Assembly (NCBI GenBank): GCA_964630305.1
Contig: CAZVTR010000009.1
Span: forward strand, 1 to 60,779
Reading direction: 5' to 3'
Origin: JAKPPT01 sp964630305
GTDB lineage: Bacteria; Spirochaetota; Spirochaetia; Treponematales; UBA12059
DNA: 60,779 nt
The position numbers were made by a program, and so were the translations under genes. The stretch's first letter is position 1, and every line of letters begins with the position of its first letter. A model generated the notes under the pieces. The model was given only the letters and a program-made list of their open reading frames with translations, did not search any database and was not told where the DNA came from. This document shows positions 43,212 through 52,241 of this stretch, one piece after another.

Positions 43212-44434
43212 AACACATTTATAAATTCCATACCGCTTTTCTTCCAGCGGTCATAATTTCTCTAGTTCTTATTGTGTTTAGTGTTATCGGCCTTGTGACA
43301 ATGGGACTCAATATGGGTGTTGATTTTAAGGCCGGTATCAACCAAACTGTATTGCTTGCATATCCAGCAGGGGAACTCACCTTTACCGGTGATAAACGTC
43401 CAGGCTTTGAAATTACTCAGAATGCGTTTACCCTTGTGTTTTCCGGTGCTGAGGTAGAAAACAGAACACTGGTATATGATCTTGCAAAAATTGGTACAGT
43501 AGGAAATCTGGCGCAAGAACTTGCAAAAGAAGGCGTCACATTTACCTTTGCAGAAGGTGCTCAGAATCTTCCAGCAACTCTTCTTGTTCCAACGTATCAG
43601 ACAAGCCCAGAAATAGGAACAGATCCTGTTGTTGTGTACCGTTTCCCGCAAACAGATGCGGAGCGCTTTGGAACAATAGAAGAAATCCGTAAAGCTGCTA
43701 ATTCTGTAGGATCAGCTAATGTGCAGCAAGTGCAAAATACACGAGCAAATCAGTACATGATTCGTATCAGCGATCCCGGAACCGATTCCAATTTTGCTCA
43801 GAACACTACTCGAAAATTGCTTGCAGCATTTGATAGTCAGTTTGGCAAAAACAGAGTTGTGCTCATGAAAACCGACTACATTGGCGCAAGATTTTCAGCA
43901 GATCTCGGACGTTCATCTTGGATTTTAGTGCTGGCATCGCTTGCTGTCATCATGATTTATGCAGGCATTCGGTTTAAATTCCAGTACGCAATTGGCGCTA
44001 TTCTTGCGCTAGTTCATGATGCACTAATCATGCTGGGATTTATGGTATGGACTCGCATGGAATTTAATACGATCTCGATTGCTGCAATCTTAACCATTCT
44101 TGGTTATTCTATTAACGATACCATCATTATTTTTGATCGTGTCAGGGAAGATCACAAATTATTCCCCACCGATACATTGCAGACAATTTTCGATCGTTCA
44201 ATCTCGGAAACCCTTGGCCGAACTATCATAACGAGCTTAACAACCCTGTTAGCAGTATTAGCGCTCTATTTTGGAACATCAGGTTCCATTAAGGACTTTG
44301 CTGCTGCTGTTACTGTAGGTATTATTTCCGGTACCTATTCAACAATTTTTATTGCATGTTCGTTTGTGCTCTTTGAACAGCGCATTCGCGATAGAAAGAA
44401 TAAAAAGCCAGTCGCTAGTGCTGTAAAAGCATAA
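43208..44434 (+). CDS. secF: Protein translocase subunit SecF
   Basis: 408 residues. First TM at ~10-35 and then MGVDFKAGINQTVLL, where the usual D1 sequence DF-x-GG is altered to DFKAG. An unusually long periplasmic insertion (~60-200) comes before the five-TM block with GYSINDTIIIFDRVRED and KDFAAAVTVGIISGTYS. Starts inside secD (ATGA overlap). Completes the yajC-secD-secF operon, closed by a bidirectional terminator. Confidence 0.95.
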   Translation: MKHIYKFHTAFLPAVIISLVLIVFSVIGLVTMGLNMGVDFKAGINQTVLLAYPAGELTFTGDKRPGFEITQNAFTLVFSGAEVENRTLVYDLAKIGTVGNLAQELAKEGVTFTFAEGAQNLPATLLVPTYQTSPEIGTDPVVVYRFPQTDAERFGTIEEIRKAANSVGSANVQQVQNTRANQYMIRISDPGTDSNFAQNTTRKLLAAFDSQFGKNRVVLMKTDYIGARFSADLGRSSWILVLASLAVIMIYAGIRFKFQYAIGAILALVHDALIMLGFMVWTRMEFNTISIAAILTILGYSINDTIIIFDRVREDHKLFPTDTLQTIFDRSISETLGRTIITSLTTLLAVLALYFGTSGSIKDFAAAVTVGIISGTYSTIFIACSFVLFEQRIRDRKNKKPVASAVKA

Positions 44435-44454
44435 TTAGATTTTGTGATAAAAAC

Positions 44455-44484
44455 AAAGGCTGTCCGGGGCGGACAGCCTTTTTA
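44455..44484. terminator. Bidirectional terminator
   Basis: AAAGGCTGTCC and GGACAGCCTTT with a 5-base loop and flanking A/T runs, between convergent secF and the small heat-shock gene. Confidence 0.88.
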
Positions 44485-44505
44485 ATTGGGCGGTTTGTGC
44501 ACAAA

Positions 44506-44937
44506 TTAGCCGCGTTTAATTGAAATTACTTTTTCCTGTGCGTCTTCTGACTTTGGCAGCGTTATGGTAAGAAGCCCATCTTTGAATAGAGCAGAAACTT
44601 TATCGTATGCAATGTTTTTGGGAAGGCTAAAGGTGCGCTTAAAGGAGCATACTCTGCGTTCCCGCATCAGATAATTCTTCTTTTCTTCTTTTTCTTCGCT
44701 CTCTTTGTGAGATTCGATGGTAAGTACTTTGTCCTGGATTTTGACTTCTACATCTTTTTCTGATAATCCGGGAAGCTCAGCTTCAACGATGTATTTGTCG
44801 CCTTCTTCTCTGATATCTACAACTGGCATGCGTGCTGGGTATGCAAAGTCATTGCCAAAGAAAGACTCCACAAGTTTGTCAAAGTCGTCGAAAACCGATA
44901 CGAATCTGTTAGGATTGTAAGTTACTAAGTTTTTCAT
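44506..44937 (-). CDS. Small heat-shock protein (Hsp20/alpha-crystallin)
   Basis: 143 residues, the usual length. The alpha-crystallin domain lies at about 37-130 (VDIREEGDKYIVEAELPG, then VKIQDKVLTIES), with FKRTFSLPKNI and KDGLLTITLPK at the end. These ATP-independent chaperones hold unfolded proteins. A strong site, AGGAGGTACACT, precedes the ATG. An imperfect hairpin lies about 20 bases further upstream. Confidence 0.92.
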   Translation of the reverse strand: MKNLVTYNPNRFVSVFDDFDKLVESFFGNDFAYPARMPVVDIREEGDKYIVEAELPGLSEKDVEVKIQDKVLTIESHKESEEKEEKKNYLMRERRVCSFKRTFSLPKNIAYDKVSALFKDGLLTITLPKSEDAQEKVISIKRG

Positions 44938-44958
44938 AGTGTACCTCCTGTCAAACCT

Positions 44959-44982
44959 CTTGCGTACTCTGTGTACCGCAAG
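44959..44982 (-). promoter_or_regulatory. Imperfect hairpin in the 5' region of the hsp20 gene
   Basis: CTTGCGTAC and GTACCGCAAG (plus-strand reading) pair with one bulged base across a 5-base loop, just upstream of the ribosome binding site on the minus strand. It could be a heat-shock operator or a thermosensitive RNA stem. It does not match CIRCE (TTAGCACTC-N9-GAGTGCTAA). Confidence 0.3.
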
Positions 44983-45373
44983 GATTTACTGGTATGGTAC
45001 CCTGGCATACAGCCCGGTTATCCATATCCGTAATAAAATATAGCAAAAATCGTGCCAATTATTTAAAGTAATCTAATGACAATAGTAAAAAAATGTGGCC
45101 TGTAAATTTGGGTTGCAAAAGTTTGCTTCGCTTTTGCGTTGATATAAGTTATTGTATTATAATGAAATAGTAATAGTGTTCGGCAGGGCGGCTGTGTTCC
45201 TGCAGCTATCCTTCATGAGAAATATAATGCCATAAAAATTGCTAGAAGAAGATTATAACGTTATGCTGTTGCTGACTGTAGAAAAAATAAACGCTGAGTA
45301 AAAACTACACAATTCTAATGTATAAAAAAGAAACATTTTAATTTTCATTTTGCTGACTGGTTGTTTCATAGTG
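44983..45373. other. Intergenic stretch, no gene recognised
   Basis: About 390 AT-rich bases between the hsp20 promoter region and the ankyrin gene terminator. On the plus strand, TTGCGT (near 45135) with an 18-base spacer and TATAAT resembles a promoter, but no ORF of useful size follows. A small RNA is possible but not supported by a plus-strand terminator. Confidence 0.3.
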
Positions 45374-45403
45374 AAAAACAGGCTGGCAAATCGAGCCAGC
45401 CTG
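45374..45403 (-). terminator. Rho-independent terminator of the ankyrin gene
   Basis: CAGGCTGGC (45379-45387) and GCCAGCCTG (45395-45403) form a 9-bp stem; on the minus strand it is followed by TTTTT. Confidence 0.85.
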
Positions 45404-45453
45404 CCGTTTATCCGTGCACTGCTGTACTATTTACTTATATAAGCAATAGTTAC

Positions 45454-48258
45454 TTACTGTAACAGCTCTGCAATTTTTGCATATCCGCGATTGCGTGCCA
45501 CATCGCGGGCAGTTTCGCCATTCGCATTGACAATGGTTTTTAATGGGTTAAGCGTAAGAATTGCGAGTACTGCCTGCTCATTGCCAAGCGATGCGGCATA
45601 ATGGAGCGCTGTGTCCCCAAGAATATCCTGAACATTGGGATTGTTCCCTAGGAGCGCAGTTAAGAGTGAACTTTGCTGAGTCTGCGATTTGGTATTGATA
45701 GCAAACAAGAGCGGGCTCACACCTCTGCTGTCTTTCATGAAAATATCGGCACCTCGAGCAACGAGCAGCTTAATAATATCGGTATAACCATATTCCACAG
45801 CAAGATGCAGCGCTGTCTTACCCTTTGCATCGCGGTTATTGATAAGAGCTCCCAGGTTGAGCGCCTGCTCGATAAATCCTGCGTTGGGTTTTGCCTCAAG
45901 GATAACATGCAACACTGATCTACCATCAGCATCTGGTGTATTGATTGTGGCTTGTGTCATTACTGCGGACAAAAGCATGCCGCCGCTTTTTAATGCGTAA
46001 CTCAAGGGACTTTCTCCGCTAGCGTCTCGGGCATGTATGCTTGCTCCTGCTTGTACGAGCATCGCTGCGGCAGCCTGATTGTCTCGATAGAGCGCTTCCA
46101 GGAGCGGTGTCGTTCCATTGTCATCCCGCACCTCGATTGCTGCAGTTTTCGCAATGAGCATAGCGAGCATTCGCGTATCGGTTAGCCGCACACTGTAGTG
46201 AAGTGCAGTTTTCCCCTGAGCATCGCCTGCGAGAGGATTAGAGCCTGATGCGAGCAAAAGCTCAAGCGATCGCATATCGTTTGTTTCGACGCTGAGGATA
46301 AGCGGAGTCTTGCCATTAAAATCCCGAACATCGACCTGGATGTTTTTCATTTTTAACAAGAGCTGGGTTATGGGAAGGGTGCCGCTCTGCACTGAGAGAT
46401 GTAAAGGAGAAAAACCAGATATGTCGCGTGTGTTTACCGATGCACCCAGCGAAAGCAGTGTATTTACTGCAGTTAATGAATTATACTGAATTGCAACCAT
46501 GAGCGGTGTGCGCTCATCTTTATTTCTTGCGTTGATATCTGCACCACGTGTTATAAGAAAATTACAGCCATCGCGGTTCCCTGCACGTGCACTGTAGTGG
46601 AGCGGGGTGTTCCCCATTGAATCGCGGGCAGCAACAACGCTTGGTGTAAAAAACCAGGATAGTATGCTGCCTGTTTCCATTCCAAGAGCCAGCATGACAG
46701 GGGACTGTCCCCGAGCGTTAGCGGAAAAAATATCAGCATTGGCAGCAAGGAGGAGTTCGCCTTGTTCCTTAAGATTCATCGTGCAGGCGATGTGGAGCGG
46801 CGTATCACCTTCATTATTTTTGGGAGATGCATTTTTTTGCCAATCAAGCAGGAGTTTTACTATATCGGCACTTGCTCTGTTTTTTACTGCATAGTGAAGA
46901 AAACTATTTCCTGCTGTATCTCGTGTGTCAGCAGGATATACACTGGTGAGCTGTTTTACAGCTTCCCTGCCATCATTGAATGCCAGAGTGAGGCTGGATA
47001 GTCCGTTTTTATTTTCTATAAAAGGATTGGCGTTATTGCTTGCTAGCAGAGCAAGCGCTTCATATCGTTTCAACGTGACAGCCAGCGCAAGAGCGGTATT
47101 CCCATCAGAATTGCTGGAATCTATGAGTGCTTTTCCTCCTGCTCTGAGCAACATTGTCAGTACCGGAGAACTGTATCCATTGATAATCGCATTGTGGAGA
47201 GCTGTGTTGCCGGTTCTGTCTTTTATTGAAGGGTCCGCATTGTTAGCAAGTAAAAGTTCGATGAGCTGAGCTGCTTTGCCTTGAGGCATTATCATTGATA
47301 GGGGTGGCGTGCCATCGGCATCTTTTATGGTAACATCAGCCCTAAACGAGAGGAGCATTTTAGCGGCTTCAACATTTCCTGATTGCAGCGCTAGTTGGAG
47401 CGGTGTTAATCCTGCATCATTTTTAAGATCTACAGGTACATTGTTTTCTAGAAAGTATTGCAAGAAGCCAATATGGTTGTTTCGTACAGCTTCATGCAAC
47501 ACTGTTGCGCCGCCAGGGAATCGTACTCTGCTAAAATTGGTATCGCGAACTGCCCGGATAAAATATGCAAAGCTGTCAAACCCAGATGTACCGTTAGCTT
47601 TCACGAGTTCTGCTGCAATGCGGGCCGCTGCTGAACTGTGCGGGTAAAAAAATGCAACATCGAGCGGGGTCCGTCCCTGGTTATCACGCGCATTGACATC
47701 TGCGCCGAGCTTTATGAGTGTTACAACGCCTGTATACGAGAAGCGCTCCACTGCTATGTGGAGCGGAAGTTTCCCGCTACTATCAGTTTGGGCCAGGCTT
47801 TTTGCATCGAGCACGCGGTCTACAACGTTTTTAGCGAGAATAAGGTCAAAAGGGGTCTGTCCCGAAGCATCGCGAACAAAAAGCTTTGCACCTCGTGAAA
47901 GCAATAGTTTTGCTATACTATAAGCATTAAGGTCTATAGCATAGCGCAGTGGTGTTTTGCCTTCGGTATCTTCAGGATCAGGCTGAGCTCCCATAGAAAG
48001 CAGCAATGTGACCATCTGTTCAGAATTATTTAATACTGCTAAATGGAGTGGATACCGTCCGTCTTTGGATGGTTTATTGATAAGTTCCTTTCCTTTAAAA
48101 AGTTCTTCCATAGCAGCAAGATCATTGTTTTGAATAATTGCTTGAATATCTGGTTCCTGCTGTTCTGGTGTCGGAGCAGGAGCTGGAGCTGGCTGTGTCG
48201 CAAGACACGATGCAAGGACAATGCTGATAAGTACAATTGCAATACAATTTTTATACAT
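45454..48258 (-). CDS. Large ankyrin-repeat lipoprotein
   Basis: 934 residues. Lipobox VLASC gives Cys at ~18, followed by a Pro/Ala linker. From ~55 to the end I count about 26 ankyrin repeats of ~33 residues, many near consensus (for example NTPLHYSARAGNRDGCNFLI and KTALHLAVEYGYTDIIKLLV). Ankyrin solenoids bind other proteins. A lipidated, all-ankyrin protein would sit on the inner or outer membrane facing the periplasm or surface. Monocistronic with its own terminator. No enzymatic domain. Confidence 0.9.
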   Translation of the reverse strand: MYKNCIAIVLISIVLASCLATQPAPAPAPTPEQQEPDIQAIIQNNDLAAMEELFKGKELINKPSKDGRYPLHLAVLNNSEQMVTLLLSMGAQPDPEDTEGKTPLRYAIDLNAYSIAKLLLSRGAKLFVRDASGQTPFDLILAKNVVDRVLDAKSLAQTDSSGKLPLHIAVERFSYTGVVTLIKLGADVNARDNQGRTPLDVAFFYPHSSAAARIAAELVKANGTSGFDSFAYFIRAVRDTNFSRVRFPGGATVLHEAVRNNHIGFLQYFLENNVPVDLKNDAGLTPLQLALQSGNVEAAKMLLSFRADVTIKDADGTPPLSMIMPQGKAAQLIELLLANNADPSIKDRTGNTALHNAIINGYSSPVLTMLLRAGGKALIDSSNSDGNTALALAVTLKRYEALALLASNNANPFIENKNGLSSLTLAFNDGREAVKQLTSVYPADTRDTAGNSFLHYAVKNRASADIVKLLLDWQKNASPKNNEGDTPLHIACTMNLKEQGELLLAANADIFSANARGQSPVMLALGMETGSILSWFFTPSVVAARDSMGNTPLHYSARAGNRDGCNFLITRGADINARNKDERTPLMVAIQYNSLTAVNTLLSLGASVNTRDISGFSPLHLSVQSGTLPITQLLLKMKNIQVDVRDFNGKTPLILSVETNDMRSLELLLASGSNPLAGDAQGKTALHYSVRLTDTRMLAMLIAKTAAIEVRDDNGTTPLLEALYRDNQAAAAMLVQAGASIHARDASGESPLSYALKSGGMLLSAVMTQATINTPDADGRSVLHVILEAKPNAGFIEQALNLGALINNRDAKGKTALHLAVEYGYTDIIKLLVARGADIFMKDSRGVSPLLFAINTKSQTQQSSLLTALLGNNPNVQDILGDTALHYAASLGNEQAVLAILTLNPLKTIVNANGETARDVARNRGYAKIAELLQ

Positions 48259-48359
48259 AGTAATACTCCGCTAAACTCAATATGTTATTCAGAAAAATTG
48301 CAGCATACATTATACTATTATTGCGTGGTTTATACTATAATATCGTGATGGAGGATGCA

Positions 48360-49340
48360 ATGAAACTTGGTTTTTGTGTTCCAATGAATGATGAGTTGAA
48401 AAATGCTGTACAGGTGATTCAAAAAGAATTTCCAGATATAGAACTCGTGCTTGGTGTAGATACATGTTTAGAACAGTTTTCTGATCTTGATGCTGTTGTT
48501 GCAAATGCTATTGATCATAACTATTACATACAGTCTAACAGCTTAAAAGCTGTTTTTGTCCCGTTTGTAGGGATCAATCATTTGCCAATTGATGTGCTGC
48601 GAACGCGCAATATCGCAGTGTATAATTGTCATGGTAATGCGTTTAGTGTAGCTGAACGCGCACTAGCTATGACACTTGCTGGGTTTGGAAGAATAATAGA
48701 GTTTCACAATGATCTAAAAAATGGTAAGTGGCATGGGTTTTGGGTTGGCAAAGGAAGGGAAGATTACTGGGAATCAATTGAGGGTAAAAAGTGTGTGATT
48801 TTAGGAACAGGTGCTATAGGGCAAAAATTAGCGATGCTCTGCAAAGCTTTCTCGTGTTCAGTAATCGGGTTTAAGCGGACGCCATCGACAAATAGTATCC
48901 CGGGATTTGATATGGTAACCACCAACCTCGATGAAGCTCTAGCAGGTGCAGAGATTGTCTATATAACTTTGCCGCTTACTGAGCATACAAAGCACCTCAT
49001 TACCGCGAGGGAATTAAAACGCATGCAGGGTGCGTGGCTCACGAATGTGGGCCGCGGTGAAATAATAGAAGAAGAGGCTCTCTATATTGCACTTAAAGAT
49101 GGAACCTTACGCGGTGCTGCAATTGATGTGTGGTACACTTACCCGGAGAAAGGTTCTGAATATGGTCATCCTTCACGTTTTCCAATTCATGAATTAAGTA
49201 ATGTTGTCCTTTCGCCACATGTTGCGGGATCTACATGGCAGGCAGTAATTCATAATATTGAGCAGACACGTGATAATATTATAGCTTTTTTGCGTACGGG
49301 TAAGGGGCTATATCCGGTAAATCTTATAGAACTATATTAA
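48360..49340 (+). CDS. D-isomer 2-hydroxyacid dehydrogenase
   Basis: 326 residues from ATG 48360, which follows GGAGGATGCA; an in-frame ATG at 48282 would add 26 unlikely residues. The NAD-binding motif GTGAIGQKLAMLCKAF, catalytic Arg (VGRGEIIEEEAL), Glu (in the YPEKGS region) and His (SPHVAGST) are all present. It oxidises or reduces a 2-hydroxy/2-keto acid with NAD(P). The substrate cannot be read from the sequence. TATAAT at 48336-48341 may be its -10. Confidence 0.88.
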   Translation: MKLGFCVPMNDELKNAVQVIQKEFPDIELVLGVDTCLEQFSDLDAVVANAIDHNYYIQSNSLKAVFVPFVGINHLPIDVLRTRNIAVYNCHGNAFSVAERALAMTLAGFGRIIEFHNDLKNGKWHGFWVGKGREDYWESIEGKKCVILGTGAIGQKLAMLCKAFSCSVIGFKRTPSTNSIPGFDMVTTNLDEALAGAEIVYITLPLTEHTKHLITARELKRMQGAWLTNVGRGEIIEEEALYIALKDGTLRGAAIDVWYTYPEKGSEYGHPSRFPIHELSNVVLSPHVAGSTWQAVIHNIEQTRDNIIAFLRTGKGLYPVNLIELY

Positions 49341-49354
49341 TTTTAAAAATTTTA

Positions 49355-49382
49355 TTGACAATTATTTTTTTTGCCTCATACT
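49355..49382 (+). promoter_or_regulatory. Promoter giving a possibly leaderless mRNA
   Basis: A perfect -35, TTGACA (49355-49360), a 16-base spacer, and CATACT (49377-49382) as -10. Seven bases after the -10 is 49389, the A of the ATG of the next gene, which has no ribosome binding site. This promoter probably drives the whole PII-EIIA-Mrp operon. Confidence 0.55.
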
Positions 49383-49388
49383 AAAAAT

Positions 49389-49727
49389 ATGAAACTGCTT
49401 GTTTTTATTTTAAACAATGAAGATTTACTCGAGGAGGTCATGGAAGCCTATGTCGAAGTAGGTATCAGCGGTGCAACGCTCATTGATTCTGAAGGCATGG
49501 GAAGATTTTTAACATATGAAGTTCCGCTATTTGCTGGTTTTAAGGAGTTTATGAAAGGCAATAAGCCTTATAACAAGACAATATTGGCAATTGTTCAAAA
49601 TGAGGAGCTTATAAAAAAATTAGTTCCGCTTGTTGATAAGATTGTTGGAGGTTTTGACAACCCGGGTACGGGGATCATGTTTACAGTGCCAGTTGAATGG
49701 GCTATTGGTTTATGGCCGGAGGATTAA
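49389..49727 (+). CDS. PII-like small regulatory protein
   Basis: 112 residues from ATG 49389 (a TTG at 49371 is in frame but is inside the promoter). The fold pattern is that of a PII/GlnB-like protein: MKLLVFILNN strand, helix, a loop region at ~35-60 and the closing strand/helix KLVPLVDKIVGGFDNPGTG. It lacks the conserved uridylylation motif of true GlnB. It is the first gene of the operon leading to the Mrp antiporter; it may sense a nucleotide and regulate the transport complex, as other PII-like proteins beside transporters do. Confidence 0.7.
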   Translation: MKLLVFILNNEDLLEEVMEAYVEVGISGATLIDSEGMGRFLTYEVPLFAGFKEFMKGNKPYNKTILAIVQNEELIKKLVPLVDKIVGGFDNPGTGIMFTVPVEWAIGLWPED

Positions 49728-49729
49728 GC

Positions 49730-50185
49730 ATGCATCTATTAGATTATTTAAGCAAAGATTCGATTTTTTTGCTTGAAATGGCTACATCATTTGACGTAAT
49801 AATTGATACGGCAGTCAATGTACTTGCACCAAAGATAGGATGCAGTGCTGAATTAGCCACAGCAGCAATAAAACAACGAGAGCAAGCAGCATCGACTGCC
49901 ATAGGGTTGGGCTGCGCTATTCCTCATGCAGCATTACCGAATGCTACAGCTACAGCAGTTGGTGCAGTCCTTTTAAAACAGCCGCTTAAAATTGCTACTC
50001 CTGATGCTATTGATGTCGCTATTGTATTCATAATGCTTGGTCCTATTCAGGAAGCGCGAATCCATTTGAAACTTTTATCTAAGATTGCGCGTATACTGCA
50101 TGATGATGAAATACGCACCAAAATACGCTCGTGTCAAACAGTACAAGAGTTTATCACATTAATAGAGAACAGCGATGCGGATTAG
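49730..50185 (+). CDS. PTS EIIA (fructose/nitrogen type) regulatory domain protein
   Basis: 151 residues from ATG 49730, with GGAGGA upstream. The EIIA-Fru/Ntr fold is complete and the phosphorylated His is in GCAIPHAALPN. No EIIB or EIIC is fused or adjacent, so a regulatory role like PtsN is likely, fed by enzyme I (33934) if HPr is present elsewhere. It overlaps mrpE by 11 bases, so it is coupled to antiporter expression and may control it by phosphorylation state. In E. coli PtsN regulates potassium transport, a useful parallel. Confidence 0.85.
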   Translation: MHLLDYLSKDSIFLLEMATSFDVIIDTAVNVLAPKIGCSAELATAAIKQREQAASTAIGLGCAIPHAALPNATATAVGAVLLKQPLKIATPDAIDVAIVFIMLGPIQEARIHLKLLSKIARILHDDEIRTKIRSCQTVQEFITLIENSDAD

Positions 50186-50693
50186 TAATAATCAGTTATG
50201 GAATATTATTCGTTTTATTATAACTACGATAGTTCTTTTTGTTGTCTGGATTATTTTTTCATCTGATTTTAGCTTGTTCTGGCTGTTGTTTGGACTTTGC
50301 ATAGCCATAATAATTAGTTTATTTACTTATAAATTATTTATCAATATTGATGAAGCTGCACGTCATGCGCTTATTCCTCGTCCTTTTAATCTTATTAGAA
50401 CTTATATATTTTTAATTTATAGCATGTACGTTTCTAGCTGGAAAGTCTTTTGCAGTGTATTTACCAGAAATATAAATCCAAGGGTTGTGCATATTAAAAC
50501 GAAATTATCAAGTGATATCGGAAGAGCGGCGCTTGCAAATGCGATTACATTTACTCCAGGAACTGTTGTTATCAATCTTGATGAAGATCATATAACAGTT
50601 CATTGGCTTTTTGTAGTTTCACGGCATAGTAAAGCTGCAGGAGATGAAATAAAAAGAAACTTGGAAATAAGTTTGCGAAGAGTCTGGCTATGA
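50175..50693 (+). CDS. mrpE: Na+/H+ antiporter subunit E
   Basis: 172 residues, two or three TMs in the first half, then the MnhE signature FTPGTVVINLDEDHITVHW. First structural gene of the Mrp operon, overlapping the EIIA gene. Subunit E is part of the membrane complex that exchanges sodium for protons. Its stop overlaps the mrpF start (ATGA). Confidence 0.9.
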   Translation: MRISNNQLWNIIRFIITTIVLFVVWIIFSSDFSLFWLLFGLCIAIIISLFTYKLFINIDEAARHALIPRPFNLIRTYIFLIYSMYVSSWKVFCSVFTRNINPRVVHIKTKLSSDIGRAALANAITFTPGTVVINLDEDHITVHWLFVVSRHSKAAGDEIKRNLEISLRRVWL

Positions 50694-50974
50694 TAAATTT
50701 TATAATGCACGGAATGGTAATTGTTTTTTTACTCTGGATTATAGCATGTGTTATTAAGCTTATTATTGGTCCAACGACTGCTGATCGCCTTGTTGCTCTT
50801 AATGTGCTTTCGGGGCTCGTATTGGGTTTGCTTGTGCTCATAGGAACGCAAAAACAATCTTCACTATTTCTGGATGTTGCACTGGTTTATGATATTTTTG
50901 GATTTTTAGGATTTCTTGCAATTGCAAAGATTCTTGAAAAGCATTTGAAATTGTATACCGCTGATGAGGAATAA
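50690..50974 (+). CDS. mrpF: Na+/H+ antiporter subunit F
   Basis: 94 residues, three TMs. GPTTADRLVALNVLSGL and ALVYDIFGFLGFLAIAK are the MrpF (MnhF/PhaF) pattern. ATGA overlap with mrpE; mrpG starts two bases after its stop. Confidence 0.9.
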   Translation: MINFIMHGMVIVFLLWIIACVIKLIIGPTTADRLVALNVLSGLVLGLLVLIGTQKQSSLFLDVALVYDIFGFLGFLAIAKILEKHLKLYTADEE

Positions 50975-50976
50975 TA

Positions 50977-51291
50977 ATGATATTTGATATACTTGCATCA
51001 ATTTTGTTTTTAATATCTGCATTGTTTGGAACAGTTGGCATTATAGGTTTATTTGCTTTTCCTGACGCATATACACGCCTGCATGCTGGTTCACTTGCTT
51101 CAACCACAGCTGTATTTACTGTATTTATAGCATGTCTATTTTCTGCCCCTGACTGGCATTTTTTTGCTAGAGTCATTGTGATTATGCTTTTTTTTGTTGT
51201 TTCATCTCCAACAGGGAGTCATGTTGTCATTCAACTCTTATGGAATTCTGGGATTATTCCATGGAAACAAAAAAGGAACAAAGATGTTTAA
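50977..51291 (+). CDS. mrpG: Na+/H+ antiporter subunit G
   Basis: 104 residues, three TMs. FGTVGIIGLFAFPDAYTRLH and SPTGSHVVIQLLWNSG match MrpG (MnhG), with GAGGAATA as ribosome binding site. Overlaps the next gene by 8 bases. Confidence 0.9.
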   Translation: MIFDILASILFLISALFGTVGIIGLFAFPDAYTRLHAGSLASTTAVFTVFIACLFSAPDWHFFARVIVIMLFFVVSSPTGSHVVIQLLWNSGIIPWKQKRNKDV

Positions 51292-51535
51292 CACGATACT
51301 CTTAAGTTTAATTCTTGGTTTATCCGTTCTCTCACTTGTCCATAAAAATTTGTTTGTGGGTATTATAGCTTTATCTGCTGTGAGTTTATTATCTGCATTA
51401 TTATTTTATTACTTAGACGCTCCGGATGTTGCAATAACAGAAGCTGCTGTTGGTGCAGGTCTCTCAACTATTGCATATCTCTGGGTGTTTAGAGCAGTTA
51501 AAACACTGGAGCAAAACAATAATGCAGGTAATTAA
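51284..51535 (+). CDS. DUF4040 / MbhD-like antiporter subunit
   Basis: 83 residues from ATG 51284 with AAAGGAAC upstream. Two or three TMs and the DUF4040 signature DAPDVAITEAAVGAGLSTIAYLW (cited as DAPDVAITEAAVGAG). In long MrpA proteins this is part of the C-terminal region; here it is a separate gene, as in split Mrp and Mbh operons. Overlaps the next gene by 14 bases. Confidence 0.85.
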   Translation: MFNTILLSLILGLSVLSLVHKNLFVGIIALSAVSLLSALLFYYLDAPDVAITEAAVGAGLSTIAYLWVFRAVKTLEQNNNAGN

Positions 51536-52241
51536 ACAATTGTTTGGTGTTGTTAGTTTTATTGTAGCAAGTCTTTTTATTGGTATTGTTATGCTTAACA
51601 AAATACCATGGCCAGTTGAGTTGCGTGATATATATAAAGCAAATACAATACAGGAAACTGGAGCTCCGAATATTGTAAGTGCAATTTATCTAGGGTATAG
51701 GGCATATGATACTCTCGGAGAAACCATTGTGTTGTTTGTTGCTGCTTTAGGTACTTTATATTTGTTACGATATGCACAAAAAACATTACCGATGACTGCT
51801 GATTGCGCTGATGGGAAACTGTCATATAAAAATAGAAGAACGAGTGTTATAAAAGTTATTGTTTCAAAGCTGGGTCCGGCAGTCATTATATTCGGAATGT
51901 ACATTATGGCATTTGGCTATCGTTCTCCTGGGGGTGGATTCCAGGGTGGGTCTGTTTTTGCATCTGGCATAGTTATCCTTTCCTTTATATATATAGATAA
52001 AAAATCGCAGTATATGACTATGACGCGACAATTAAAAAAGATTGAAATTTTTGTGTTTGTGATTTTACTAATAAGCTTTTTTCTTGGTTTGTTTACAAGA
52101 TCTCTATTTTTGAAAAACCCTTTTACTGAATTAAAACCTGTCGTTTATATATCAATATTGAATATTGTAATTGGCATTAAGGTTGGACTTAATATGGGAT
52201 TGTTGTGCATTGCAATGCTTAGAGGAGAACTCTATGAATGA
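51522..52241 (+). CDS. mrpB: Na+/H+ antiporter subunit B (MrpB/MnhB), with N-terminal MbhE-like region
   Basis: 239 residues from ATG 51522. The N-terminal ~85 residues (MLNKIPWPVELRD, then NIVSAIYLGYRAYDTLGE) correspond to the MbhE-like part of MrpA. The C-terminal part has GPAVIIFGMYIMAFGYRSPG and GGFQGGSVFASG, which is MrpB. So one gene unites two pieces that are arranged differently in Bacillus-type operons. Overlaps mrpC by 8 bases. Confidence 0.88.
   Translation: MQVIKQLFGVVSFIVASLFIGIVMLNKIPWPVELRDIYKANTIQETGAPNIVSAIYLGYRAYDTLGETIVLFVAALGTLYLLRYAQKTLPMTADCADGKLSYKNRRTSVIKVIVSKLGPAVIIFGMYIMAFGYRSPGGGFQGGSVFASGIVILSFIYIDKKSQYMTMTRQLKKIEIFVFVILLISFFLGLFTRSLFLKNPFTELKPVVYISILNIVIGIKVGLNMGLLCIAMLRGELYE

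Noticed and set aside
46696..46712. GGGGACTGTCCCC palindrome in the ankyrin gene, with similar GGGGACAGGT words at 19119 and 30485
   Set aside because: Two of three sites lie within well-conserved coding sequence and the copies share only the short core, so no repeat family can be supported.
47309..47923. Several plus-strand ORFs across the ankyrin gene
   Set aside because: They are mirror frames of the repeat-rich minus-strand gene, without ribosome binding sites or recognisable domains.
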